Source of the DNA: Candidatus Methylopumilus sp.
Lineage (GTDB): Bacteria > Pseudomonadota > Gammaproteobacteria > Burkholderiales > Methylophilaceae
DNA length: 32,421 bases
Assembly (NCBI GenBank): GCA_026399645.1
Contig: JAPLQN010000025.1
Location: 1 to 32,421, forward strand
Direction: 5' to 3'
Part shown: positions 7,220 to 15,551 of the stretch, piece by piece
Layout: every line of letters starts with the position of its first letter
Numbering within the stretch: position 1 is the first letter of the stretch
The notes under the pieces: model-generated
What the model saw: the letters and a program-made list of their open reading frames with translations, nothing else
Databases searched by the model: none
What the model was told of the DNA's origin: nothing
Position numbers and translations under genes: made by a program

Positions 7220-8076
7220 TTTTTCGCAGAAAGAATCACACCAGCAATAATTAAAATTCCTCCTAGCCACTCTTTAAGTGCAATACTTTCACCTACAAGA
7301 AAATAAGATGAAATTGCAGCAACCACAATTTCAAATAGAAAAAAACTAGACGCTTCCACTGCTTTAATTTGCGTGACACCAAATTGCACAAGCAAAGTTG
7401 ACAAAAATAAGCTTAATGCAATCACCATCATAATCGCAGTATCAACTGGCCTGAAAAAATCTAATGTTGGCATAGCATTTTTATCAAACATGATGCATAT
7501 CATGGCTACTACGATCACACCAAGCCAAATTGCTAATGCTTTTTGATTGACTGTCATGTGTGCATGTTTCCTTGTCATCACATTAGTAATTGCAAAACCT
7601 AAGCCGGAGCTAAGAGCTAACCAATCACTCTTCGAATCTAAATGAATGAGATAACCCGGCTCCCAAAACATAATAAAAGCCCCAATAAGAGAAATGAAGA
7701 CAGCGATGTAATGACGTTTTTGCGTATCTTCATTAAGCATAAAATGTGCTAAAAAAATAGTCCAAACGGGGGAGAGATAAAATAAGAGCATGACACGCAC
7801 AACTTCTCCATCGATGACAGCGAGGACATAACTAATATTTGTATAACCTGCAACAAGAGCAAGAAGCCAAAAATCTTTTGACCATATAGGGACCTTTTTC
7901 TTAGTTATAAAAAAATAAGGCAGCGCTATGGCAATCGTCAAAATAAACACATAAAAACTGGAATAAATACCAGAAACTCCCGCATCTGCCATTAAGCGAT
8001 AGGGATACCAAATGATTCCCCAGACAAAAGCTCCAAAAAGGAGAGAAAATATCGGCAGCCAAGATTTAATCTTCAT
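7216..8076 (-). CDS. EamA/DMT-family transporter
   Basis: An inner-membrane permease of the drug/metabolite transporter superfamily: 286 aa, about ten hydrophobic segments, and two EamA repeats (roughly 8-137 and 150-285). The first begins with FGAFVWGIIWYPYRLM, the typical helix 1 with a WG pair, and the second ends in FFLFEIVVAAISSYFLVGE, where the Glu-bearing turn is characteristic. Substrate cannot be told; relatives export amino acids, nucleosides or other metabolites. The start ATG overlaps the miaA stop by one base (TAATG), so it is the last gene of tsaE-amiC-miaA-eamA. Its stop overlaps that of the convergent glycosyltransferase. Confidence 0.9.
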   Translation of the reverse strand: MKIKSWLPIFSLLFGAFVWGIIWYPYRLMADAGVSGIYSSFYVFILTIAIALPYFFITKKKVPIWSKDFWLLALVAGYTNISYVLAVIDGEVVRVMLLFYLSPVWTIFLAHFMLNEDTQKRHYIAVFISLIGAFIMFWEPGYLIHLDSKSDWLALSSGLGFAITNVMTRKHAHMTVNQKALAIWLGVIVVAMICIMFDKNAMPTLDFFRPVDTAIMMVIALSLFLSTLLVQFGVTQIKAVEASSFFLFEIVVAAISSYFLVGESIALKEWLGGILIIAGVILSAKN

Positions 8077-9014
8077 TAAAGTCTAGCCTTTACGAAAGTA
8101 ATGACTTCTTTACTTATGAAGTCATTTGAACAATCAAATAGATTAAGATTTTCCATGCTCCTCATCCAAGTCATTTGCCTTTTTGCCAGCTGTCGTGTTG
8201 CAAAGATAATCTTATCGATACATTCTTTTTCTTTAATGCCCCCACTAAAGTACTCAAGGGTTTGACGATATCCCACTGATCTCATTGATGGCATATGGCT
8301 TTGAAGTGTAGAATATTTTTGAAGTAAAGATCTCACCTCTTCAAATAAGCCGGCCTCTATCATTTCATGAACTCTAAACTCAATTCGCTGATGAAGAATT
8401 TTTCTGCTGCTTGGCATAAGCCCTAATTTACAGACTGAAAATGGGAATACATCTTTATTTTCTGATTGATGATAAGAAGATAGAGGTTTTCCTGAAGAGT
8501 AAAAAACTTCTAAAGCACGACTAATGCGCTGGGCATCATTAGGGTTTAACTTTTCTGCTGTTTCTTTGTCAACGGATTTAAGCTTTTCATAAAGCTTCGG
8601 CCAGCCGACATGACTCGCTTCTATTTCTATATCTTTTCGAAACTGCTCATCAGTCATAGGCATTTGATTAATGCCTTTTTCAAGACCATTGAAATACATC
8701 ATAGTGCCTCCGACAAGGAGTGGAATATGGCCACGCATTAGAATTTCATCAATAAGCTTTAAAGCATCTTGCGTAAATTGCGCTACAGAATAGGTCTCGT
8801 TAGGCTTTATGATATTAATAAGGTGATGAGGTGCCTTATCTAGAATATCTTGAGATGGTTTAGCTACACCAATATCCATGTCTTGATATATTTGTGCTGA
8901 ATCAACACTAATAATTTCAAAAGGGAATGTGTTGACAAGCTCAACAGCAAGATTAGTTTTGCCTGAAGCTGTAGGACCTATCAAAAAGAAAACAACTGGC
9001 TTCTCTATAGCCAT
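8076..9014 (-). CDS. miaA: tRNA dimethylallyltransferase
   Basis: Adds the isopentenyl group of dimethylallyl-PP to N6 of A37 in tRNAs reading UNN codons, giving i6A. The 312-aa protein has the P-loop GPTASGKT (13-20), the substrate motif VDSAQIYQDMDIG (about 37-49) followed by AKP, HHLI near 63-66, and GGTMMYF near 102. In most homologues the text after DIG is TAKP; here it is VAKP, a mild change. It lies 3 bp behind the amidase gene. Together with tsaE, the first gene of the same operon, it places two position-37 tRNA modification functions in one transcript. Confidence 0.97.
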   Translation of the reverse strand: MAIEKPVVFFLIGPTASGKTNLAVELVNTFPFEIISVDSAQIYQDMDIGVAKPSQDILDKAPHHLINIIKPNETYSVAQFTQDALKLIDEILMRGHIPLLVGGTMMYFNGLEKGINQMPMTDEQFRKDIEIEASHVGWPKLYEKLKSVDKETAEKLNPNDAQRISRALEVFYSSGKPLSSYHQSENKDVFPFSVCKLGLMPSSRKILHQRIEFRVHEMIEAGLFEEVRSLLQKYSTLQSHMPSMRSVGYRQTLEYFSGGIKEKECIDKIIFATRQLAKRQMTWMRSMENLNLFDCSNDFISKEVITFVKARL

Positions 9015-9017
9015 ACT

Positions 9018-10280
9018 TTAGAAATTCTTAGCAATATTAGGATTGGATGCTAAATATTTTTTTATACCAATTAAAATATTTTTAGCTAAAACTTCTTGGT
9101 GCTCTTCATTATTTAAAATCTGCTCTTCTTTTGGATTACTTATAAAAGCTGTTTCCACAAGAATAGATGGGATATCAGGTGACTTAAGTACTGCAAATCC
9201 AGCTTGCTCTACATTAGTCTTATGTAAGTCATTGATGTCGCCTAATTGATCCAATACAAAATTACCAAGCTTGACACTATCGTTAATAGTTGCTGATTGC
9301 GATAAATCGAGTAATGTCTTAGCAAGCATCGGATCTTTATCATCCAAACTTACACCGCCAATTAAATCAGACTCATTTTCTTTATTAGCTAAATATTTTG
9401 CAGAAGCAGAAGTAGCACCCCTTTCTGATAATGCAAATACGGAAGAGCCTTTAGCTTCCGGATTAGTAAAAGCATCGGCGTGTATAGACACAAAGAGATC
9501 TGCTTTTAATTTTCTTGCTTTAACCACTCGGACATGAAGGGGAACAAAATAATCATCATCTCGCGTAAGCACCGCTCTTAATTGTTCGTCATTATCAATC
9601 TCTTTTTTAAGTTTTCTGGCAATCGACAAAGTAATATTCTTTTCTAAGCTACCAGAAGTACCTCTGGCGCCAGAATCTTCGCCACCATGTCCAGCATCAA
9701 TAGCTATCACGATTTTTTTAGTCAAACTTTTAGTAGTTTGTGATGGTGATGGCACTTCTTGAGATATTTTTTCTTTCTTAATTTCTGGGGGTGTTAACAC
9801 AATCTCTTTTTTAGGTGGAGTGGGATCTTTTTTTTCTTTATCTTGCACGAACGCCATTAATTCATCAGCTCTTGGGTACACATCAATGACCAGGCGATGT
9901 TTGTATCCGCCTGCGGGCTTCAGAGAAAAAATATTAATTTTAGATTCTGATCTTAATTCGATGACGACTCGAGATACTTGGTTATTAAACTTAGCAATAC
10001 GAATTTGTTTAATATTAGGATCGCTTGATAAAATTTTCGTGCTTAAGTTTTTTAAGTCGTCATTAAGATCAATATCATGAAGATCAATCACCAAGCGATC
10101 TGGATTCTTTAAGATCATTTGATCATTACTAATAGGCTTAGTAGACTCAAGAGTTACTCGTGTATATTCTCTTGCAGGCCATACACGAGCTGATTCAATC
10201 GCATTTTTTGCCAAGATATGATTGGGAAATATCCCCAACATGAGGATAAAAATAATTTTCAGATAATAGTTTTTAAACAT
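9018..10280 (-). CDS. amiC: N-acetylmuramoyl-L-alanine amidase, AmiC-type with AMIN domain
   Basis: Periplasmic Zn amidase that cuts the peptide from MurNAc in septal peptidoglycan during daughter-cell separation. The 420-aa protein has a signal peptide (1-24, ends ILAK), an AMIN domain for septal targeting (about 26-136), a charged Pro/Lys linker (137-187) and an Amidase_3 domain (189-415). Zn ligands are H198 (DAGHGG), E213 (SLEKN) and H267 (SIHADA), with catalytic E376 (LVETAF). The stretch 295-345 fits the regulatory helix insert of AmiB/AmiC enzymes that need LytM-type activators. The first 22 bp overlap the end of tsaE. Pairing of tsaE with such an amidase is a common gene order (E. coli has tsaE-amiB). 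Confidence 0.95.
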   Translation of the reverse strand: MFKNYYLKIIFILMLGIFPNHILAKNAIESARVWPAREYTRVTLESTKPISNDQMILKNPDRLVIDLHDIDLNDDLKNLSTKILSSDPNIKQIRIAKFNNQVSRVVIELRSESKINIFSLKPAGGYKHRLVIDVYPRADELMAFVQDKEKKDPTPPKKEIVLTPPEIKKEKISQEVPSPSQTTKSLTKKIVIAIDAGHGGEDSGARGTSGSLEKNITLSIARKLKKEIDNDEQLRAVLTRDDDYFVPLHVRVVKARKLKADLFVSIHADAFTNPEAKGSSVFALSERGATSASAKYLANKENESDLIGGVSLDDKDPMLAKTLLDLSQSATINDSVKLGNFVLDQLGDINDLHKTNVEQAGFAVLKSPDIPSILVETAFISNPKEEQILNNEEHQEVLAKNILIGIKKYLASNPNIAKNF

Positions 10281-10726
10281 TCACTTCCTATCGGTGTGAA
10301 GCCAATCAAGTGAAGATGGCGACCAAATGACTCGTGACTCAGCTCAATTGAAATATCAGGCTCTGGAAGCATAGCCCCTGCTTTTTCTGGCCACTCAATT
10401 AAACAAATAGACGTTTCATTAAAATATTCTCTAAATCCAGCATCGTCCCACTCATGCTCGCTTTTAAATCGATAAAGGTCAAAGTGATAGATCGTAAATT
10501 TTAGAAAGCTATAAGACTCAACCAGTGTGTAAGTTGGACTTTTAACTTTATCCTGATAACCAAGCCCGCGAAGGAGACCTCTTACAAATGTGGTTTTTCC
10601 AGCGCCTAATTCACCTTTTAAATATAAATTCATTCCGGGGCGTAGATGGCTCGACATGCTTTCTGCGAAACGAAGTGTTTCACTTTCATCTTTTAAGTCA
10701 TAATTAGAATCAAACATCATAGACAT
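10259..10726 (-). CDS. tsaE: tRNA threonylcarbamoyladenosine biosynthesis ATPase
   Basis: ATPase of the TsaBDE complex that makes t6A37 in tRNAs reading ANN codons. At 155 aa it has the family length. The Walker A motif GELGAGKTT spans 38-46, followed by SPTYTLVE (63-70), HFDLYR (81-86) and EWPEKAG (111-117), all hallmarks of TsaE. Three Met codons lie at the N-terminus (M1, M3, M4) and any could be the start. Its start codon is only 24 bp from that of the divergent queG. It overlaps amiC by 22 bp downstream. Confidence 0.96.
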   Translation of the reverse strand: MSMMFDSNYDLKDESETLRFAESMSSHLRPGMNLYLKGELGAGKTTFVRGLLRGLGYQDKVKSPTYTLVESYSFLKFTIYHFDLYRFKSEHEWDDAGFREYFNETSICLIEWPEKAGAMLPEPDISIELSHESFGRHLHLIGFTPIGSECLKTII

Positions 10727-10750
10727 AACTTATAAAAAAATAATTAAAAC

Positions 10751-11824
10751 ATGGCAGACATTTGGGATCAATTAGCATTGCAAATTAAAGACTGGGGCCA
10801 AGAAATTGGTTTTGCTCAAATTGGCATTGCTGATATAGATCTCAATCATACGAAAGATCATTATCTAGAATGGATTAAACAAGGGTTCCATGGTGAGATG
10901 CATTATATGGTAAAACATGGTTCTCGGCGATATCAGCCAGATGAGTTAGTGCCTCATGCTATTCGAATTATTTCAGCTAGACTTAATTATTTTCCCCACT
11001 CTCACAATTCAGAGGCCGTTTTAGAGGACGATCAAAAAGCCTTCATTTCTCGGTATGCATTAGGTCGCGATTACCATAAAGTCATGCGTGCTAAATTAAA
11101 AAAACTTTCAGAAAAAATTCAAAAAGAAGCCCATAAGACGCTTGATCAATCATTTGAATTTAGATTATTTACAGATAGCGCTCCCGTTATGGAAGTTGAA
11201 CTTGCTGAGAAGTCTGGTCTTGGTTGGCGAGGAAAACATACTTTACTAATTAATAAAGAACATGGTTCTTGGTTCTTCCTCGGTGAAATTTATATTAACT
11301 TACCTCTGCCTATTGATAAAAAAGTGGAAAATCATTGCGGCACATGCACAAGCTGCATGGATGTATGTCCAACAAAAGCAATCATAGGGCCTTATAAGCT
11401 CGATGCAAGGAAATGTATCTCTTACCTCACTATTGAACATAAATCCTCTATACCTTTGGAATTTAGAAAACAAATTGGTAATCGTGTGTATGGGTGTGAT
11501 GACTGCCAATTGTATTGCCCTTGGAATAAATTTGGTCAAATGACCAAAGAGGATGATTTTAAGGTAAGGCACGGCTTAGACGATATTGAGCTCGTGGAAT
11601 GCTTTTTATGGACCGAAGCAGAATTTACCAAACACATGGAAGGCAGCGCAATCCTTCGCATTGGTTATGAACAATGGTTGAGAAATATTGCGATTGGGCT
11701 TGGTAATGCTAAAACATCTGAAACTATCGTGATTGCCCTTAAGGGCCGACTAAATGAAGCCTCTCCGCTTGTCAAAGAACATATATCATGGGCGCTCGCG
11801 CAACATAATTTTCATATGAATTAA
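10751..11824 (+). CDS. queG: Epoxyqueuosine reductase
   Basis: Catalyses the last step of queuosine formation, reducing epoxyqueuosine to queuosine in tRNA with GUN anticodons, using cobalamin and two [4Fe-4S] clusters. The 357-aa protein has TDSAP with the catalytic Asp at D142, and an eight-cysteine ferredoxin-like segment: C196, C199, C202, C206 (CGTCTSCMDVCP) and C222, C249, C252, C256 (GCDDCQLYCPWN). The C-terminal HEAT-like part (about 285-355) matches the proteobacterial type. The start is supported by MADIWDQLALQIKDWGQEIGF, typical of the family. A second queuosine gene, queD, lies at 21606. Confidence 0.96.
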   Translation: MADIWDQLALQIKDWGQEIGFAQIGIADIDLNHTKDHYLEWIKQGFHGEMHYMVKHGSRRYQPDELVPHAIRIISARLNYFPHSHNSEAVLEDDQKAFISRYALGRDYHKVMRAKLKKLSEKIQKEAHKTLDQSFEFRLFTDSAPVMEVELAEKSGLGWRGKHTLLINKEHGSWFFLGEIYINLPLPIDKKVENHCGTCTSCMDVCPTKAIIGPYKLDARKCISYLTIEHKSSIPLEFRKQIGNRVYGCDDCQLYCPWNKFGQMTKEDDFKVRHGLDDIELVECFLWTEAEFTKHMEGSAILRIGYEQWLRNIAIGLGNAKTSETIVIALKGRLNEASPLVKEHISWALAQHNFHMN

Positions 11825-11833
11825 GTATGTCTT

Positions 11834-11842
11834 TGCTATAAT
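11834..11842 (+). promoter_or_regulatory. Extended -10 promoter of pgi
   Basis: TGCTATAAT is a perfect TATAAT hexamer (11837-11842) with a TGn extension; no recognisable -35 lies 16-18 bp upstream, as is usual with extended -10 sites. Transcription would start near 11849, about 46 nt before the pgi ATG. It lies just after the queG stop, so pgi can be expressed apart from queG. Confidence 0.6.
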
Positions 11843-11894
11843 GTGAAGCTATATTGAAATCTTCATCATTAAATCCTTGAGTTGAACGTTATAC

Positions 11895-13547
11895 ATGTCG
11901 CAAATTAATCAGTCGCCTATCTGGCAAGCGCTAAATCAACATAAAAAAGATATCGAATCCATCTCACTTCGCGAGATGTTCAAGTCAGACCCTGAACGTT
12001 TTAATCAATTTCACATTCAGTTTAATGATTTACTTCTGGATTACTCAAAACATCACATTTCAAAAGAAACAATTAGCCTCCTAGTTAAGCTTGCAAAAGA
12101 AGTGGATGTAGAGAGTTGGCGAGATCGCATGTTTGAAGGTGAAAAAATAAACTCCACTGAACATCGCGCAGTGCTTCATACAGCGCTTCGAAATCAAAAT
12201 GAAACACCGATTATGTCCGATGGCGAAGATGTCATGCCTAAAGTTAAAAAAGTACTCAAAAAAATGCGCCGTTTTAGCGAAGAAGTAAGATCAGGCCAAT
12301 GGAAAGGCTTTACTGGCAAAGCAATTTCGAGTGTGATTAATATCGGTATAGGCGGCTCTGATTTAGGACCTGCTATGGTTTGTCAGGCATTGAAACCTTA
12401 TGGCTCAAAAACTATAACACCCTATTTCGTATCTAACGTAGACGGTGCCGACCTTTCACAAGCATTAGAAAAATGTAATCCAGAAACAACACTTTTTATT
12501 GTTGCTTCTAAAACATTTACGACGCAAGAAACAATGACCAATGCTTTCTCGGCAAGGGATTGGTTTCTCAAGGCTGCAAAAGATAACCAACATATTAAGA
12601 AACACTTTGTTGCGCTGTCAACAAATCAGCATGTCGTATCACAATTCGGTATCGACACAGAAAATATGTTTGAGTTTTGGGATTGGGTAGGCGGTCGCTA
12701 CTCCCTTTGGTCTGCGATCGGTCTTTCTATTGCGTTATATATTGGTATGGATAGTTTTGAAGAATTGCTTAAGGGCGGATTCGAAATGGACGAGCATTTT
12801 AAAACAGCGCCCATAGAACAAAATATTCCAATGATGATGGGCTTATTAGGTGTTTGGAACATTAATTTCTTCAACTTTCCCACCCATGCGATCTTAGCTT
12901 ACGACCAAGGATTGTCGAAGTTAGCTCCTTATCTTCAACAAGCAGATATGGAAAGTAACGGCAAATTTATCAATCGCGATGGAGAGCGTATTGATTTTCA
13001 TACAGGCCCTGTCCTCTGGGGTGAGGTTGGCACCAATGGCCAGCATGCCTTCTACCAACTTCTTCACCAAGGTACAGAAATTGTTCCAGCAGATTTTATG
13101 ATACCAATTAAGTCTCATTACGCGATAGGCAAAGACGGTGATGAACATCATAAAATTTTACTTGCAAACTTTATCGCGCAAACGCAATCGCTCATGCTAG
13201 GAAAAACATATGATGAAGCGCGCGCTGAAATTGAAAAACAAGGCTTTGAAGGTGAGGATATTGAAAGCTTTATCCCTCAAAAAACATTTGAAGGTAATCG
13301 CCCCACTTCATCCATACTTTTCCAAAAGTTAACTCCAAAGACTTTGGGTCAGCTTATTGCGATGTATGAACATAAGATCTTTACCCAAGGCATCATATGG
13401 AATATCAATTCATTTGATCAATGGGGCGTGGAATATGGCAAGCAAATTGCAAAACAGGTTTTACCAAAACTATCTGAAAAAACACCTACACATGACTTTG
13501 ACAGTTCTACAAATGGATTAATTAATTATATTAAAAAAAATCAATAA
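11895..13547 (+). CDS. pgi: Glucose-6-phosphate isomerase
   Basis: Interconverts glucose 6-phosphate and fructose 6-phosphate in the cytoplasm. In methylotrophs using the ribulose monophosphate cycle it links fructose 6-phosphate to the oxidative branch; that role is inferred from the suspected lineage. The 550-aa length matches E. coli Pgi. Visible landmarks are GIGGSDLGP (151-159), the sugar-phosphate site SKTFTTQET (205-213), the PGI signature around GGRYSLWSAIGLSI (267-280), and active-site E353, H384 and K516. The start MSQINQSPIWQAL fits the family. It has its own promoter and converges with sppA across a 10-bp gap. Confidence 0.98.
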   Translation: MSQINQSPIWQALNQHKKDIESISLREMFKSDPERFNQFHIQFNDLLLDYSKHHISKETISLLVKLAKEVDVESWRDRMFEGEKINSTEHRAVLHTALRNQNETPIMSDGEDVMPKVKKVLKKMRRFSEEVRSGQWKGFTGKAISSVINIGIGGSDLGPAMVCQALKPYGSKTITPYFVSNVDGADLSQALEKCNPETTLFIVASKTFTTQETMTNAFSARDWFLKAAKDNQHIKKHFVALSTNQHVVSQFGIDTENMFEFWDWVGGRYSLWSAIGLSIALYIGMDSFEELLKGGFEMDEHFKTAPIEQNIPMMMGLLGVWNINFFNFPTHAILAYDQGLSKLAPYLQQADMESNGKFINRDGERIDFHTGPVLWGEVGTNGQHAFYQLLHQGTEIVPADFMIPIKSHYAIGKDGDEHHKILLANFIAQTQSLMLGKTYDEARAEIEKQGFEGEDIESFIPQKTFEGNRPTSSILFQKLTPKTLGQLIAMYEHKIFTQGIIWNINSFDQWGVEYGKQIAKQVLPKLSEKTPTHDFDSSTNGLINYIKKNQ

Positions 13548-13556
13548 CCTATTGAT
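13533..13556 (-). terminator. Weak intrinsic terminator of sppA, reaching into the pgi 3' end
   Basis: Read on the minus strand, a 7-bp stem (ATCAATA/TATTGAT, loop GGT; 13540-13556) is followed by eight T residues (13533-13540). The T-tract is made by the AAA AAA codons at the end of pgi, so the signal is partly built from coding sequence of the opposing gene. The stem is AT-rich and probably weak. Confidence 0.45.
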
Positions 13557-13557
13557 A

Positions 13558-14532
13558 TTATTTAATAATTAATTTTTGATTTAATATAGCTGCTCGTAAA
13601 GATTCATTCATAGAAGACCCTAAGCTTGCACCAAATTTACGGGCAAAACGGTCAGCAAAACCTTCGTAAGTCGTAAAATCAACCACCTCTTCAGCTTTAA
13701 TAATTTCACGAGCAACATAATCATAATTACCAAAACCATCAGCCAAACCTAATTTAACAGCAGCCTCGCCATTCCAAAAAAGACCACTAAATGTTTCTGG
13801 GGACTCTTTAAGTCGATTACCACGGCCATCTTTAACCACTTTGATAAATTGCTGATGAACCTGATTGAGCATTTCTTGAACAAAGGCCTGTTGCTTTGGA
13901 TTCACTGGTGAGAAAGGATCAAGCATGGCTTTGTTTGAGCCTGCAGTCATCAGCCGTCTTTCAACGCCAGCTTTCTTCATGGTCTCCGTAAAACCAAAGC
14001 CATCCATAAGAACGCCAATAGAGCCAACAATACTGGCTTTATCCACAAAAATTTCGTCCGCAGCTACAGCGATATAATAACCACCCGAAGCGCAAATATC
14101 TTCCACGACTGCATAAACTAGAATATGAGGATGTAATTTTTTTTGTCGTTTAATTTCGTCATTAATCATTCCGGCTTGAACTGGACTGCCACCCGGGCTA
14201 TTAATTTTTAAAATAATGCCTTTCGTTCCGCGACTGTCATAAGCCCTTTGCACACTCTCGAAAAAGTCTTTTGCATTAACCTCATCCTTCTCTCCTATCA
14301 CACCATTAATTTCAATCAGTGCGGTATGAATGCCAGACCCACCCTTGGTATGCGTGGCACCAAATGCAAAAAACAAAAGCACAAAAAGATATAAAAATGT
14401 AATCGATTTGAAAAAAATACCCCAGCGCCTTGCGATTTTTTGCTCACCTAAAGCTGAAAGCGCAATTTTTTCTATAGCTTCTCTTTCCCAATGTACGTTT
14501 GTTTTACTTTCTGTCTTTTTTCTTACTGCCAT
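13558..14532 (-). CDS. sppA: Signal peptide peptidase SppA (S49 family, short 36K type)
   Basis: Membrane-anchored serine protease that cleaves remnant signal peptides. The 324-aa protein is the single-domain type, about half the length of E. coli SppA. One membrane segment lies at about 39-59, with the catalytic domain outside. The Ser nucleophile is S149 in CASGGYY and the general-base Lys is K201 in GSNKAMLDPF, by analogy with the Bacillus enzyme; NSPGGSP (111-117) forms the oxyanion region. It is the last gene of the rluC-HAD-Rieske-sppA operon (21 bp behind the Rieske gene), an order I recognise from other betaproteobacteria. A short S49 protease with another membrane substrate cannot be excluded. 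Confidence 0.93.
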   Translation of the reverse strand: MAVRKKTESKTNVHWEREAIEKIALSALGEQKIARRWGIFFKSITFLYLFVLLFFAFGATHTKGGSGIHTALIEINGVIGEKDEVNAKDFFESVQRAYDSRGTKGIILKINSPGGSPVQAGMINDEIKRQKKLHPHILVYAVVEDICASGGYYIAVAADEIFVDKASIVGSIGVLMDGFGFTETMKKAGVERRLMTAGSNKAMLDPFSPVNPKQQAFVQEMLNQVHQQFIKVVKDGRGNRLKESPETFSGLFWNGEAAVKLGLADGFGNYDYVAREIIKAEEVVDFTTYEGFADRFARKFGASLGSSMNESLRAAILNQKLIIK

Positions 14533-14553
14533 TTGTCATACTCCATAAAAGCT

Positions 14554-14901
14554 TTAAAAAATTTCAACCCATAATACATTGTTTGATTCTGTCACATTTA
14601 ATTTTTGTAATGTTTCACCGCGACAAGGCCCTGAAATACATTCTCCTGAAGCAGGATGGTAAATAGCGCCATGGGTAGAACATACAATCCACTCTTTTCC
14701 ATCATCCATAAATTCATTTGGTTTGTAATCAAGCTCAATCGGCATGTGCTGACATTGGTTAAGATAAGCATGGTACTTGCCCTCAAAAAGAACTGCAAAG
14801 CCTGATTGTGTTGCAGACGCTTTTTGATATTCAAATTTAACGGTTGAACCGTCACCTTGAAATTCTTTTTTATCTATTTCAATTTTTACGTTTGAACTCA
14901 T
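14554..14901 (-). CDS. Rieske [2Fe-2S] ferredoxin-like protein
   Basis: Small soluble electron-transfer protein. The two cluster motifs are C50-Q-H52 and C74-S-T-H77, separated by 21 residues, giving the two Cys and two His ligands of a Rieske centre. It lacks a signal peptide or membrane anchor, so it is not the bc1-complex Rieske subunit but a cytoplasmic Rieske ferredoxin. Two further cysteines (C88, C93) lie in the segment ASGECISGPCRGE, a position typical for these proteins. The start overlaps the HAD gene stop by four bases (ATGA). Its redox partner is unknown; the operon link to sppA and rluC is conserved elsewhere but unexplained. Confidence 0.92.
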   Translation of the reverse strand: MSSNVKIEIDKKEFQGDGSTVKFEYQKASATQSGFAVLFEGKYHAYLNQCQHMPIELDYKPNEFMDDGKEWIVCSTHGAIYHPASGECISGPCRGETLQKLNVTESNNVLWVEIF

Positions 14902-15551
14902 GGTAACAAGAAATCTACAACCTCTTTAAAAGAATCGAAGCATGCCAAAGGCTCATAAGTGAGCAACACATCTTTAGGTTGGGCTCCGTAAGTCACCGCG
15001 ATACTTTGAATACGGGCGTTCCTTCCCATCTCAAGATCGTAGTGAGTATCGCCTACAATCACGGCGCGATCAGCTGGAATCTTAGTTTCTTCTAAAATAG
15101 CCTCTACCATATGAGGGTGAGGTTTTGAAAAGCACTCATCTACTGTTTTAGTTGATAAAAAATATTTATTTAATTCAGTATCTTGCAACGCAAACTTCAA
15201 CCCTTTTCTACTTTTTCCGGTGGCTACTGCGAGCTTACATTTATGCTGATAAAGTTGCCCGATTCCCTCTTTTACGCCATCAAAAAGATATGAATTACCC
15301 TCATTTGCATGATAATGCGTGCGGTAACCTTCGGCTACTTTCTCTAATAATTCAGTAGATAAATGAGGGAACAGTTTAAGTAATAATTGATTTAAACCCA
15401 ATCCTAAAGTTTTTAAAATTAATGCTCTAGGGGGCGCTATAACACCGGCACCTTCAGCTGCTGATATAACTGCATCTACAATGATGCCTGTCGAATCTGC
15501 AACCGTGCCATCCCAGTCCAAAATAACTAAATCAAAGCGAGGTGATTTCAT
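14898..15551 (-). CDS. HAD-superfamily phosphatase (phosphoglycolate phosphatase-like)
   Basis: A 217-aa HAD hydrolase with all four motifs: DWDGT (D12 nucleophile, D14 acid), the Thr/Ser motif at VATGKSRKGL, the Lys at FSKPHPH, and the acidic motif GDTHYDLEMG. The helical cap between motifs I and II is of the C1 type seen in Gph and related phosphatases. The substrate cannot be assigned; phosphoglycolate, a nucleotide or another small phosphate ester is possible. It overlaps rluC by four bases upstream and the Rieske gene by four bases downstream, so translation is probably coupled across all three. Confidence 0.9.
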   Translation of the reverse strand: MKSPRFDLVILDWDGTVADSTGIIVDAVISAAEGAGVIAPPRALILKTLGLGLNQLLLKLFPHLSTELLEKVAEGYRTHYHANEGNSYLFDGVKEGIGQLYQHKCKLAVATGKSRKGLKFALQDTELNKYFLSTKTVDECFSKPHPHMVEAILEETKIPADRAVIVGDTHYDLEMGRNARIQSIAVTYGAQPKDVLLTYEPLACFDSFKEVVDFLLP

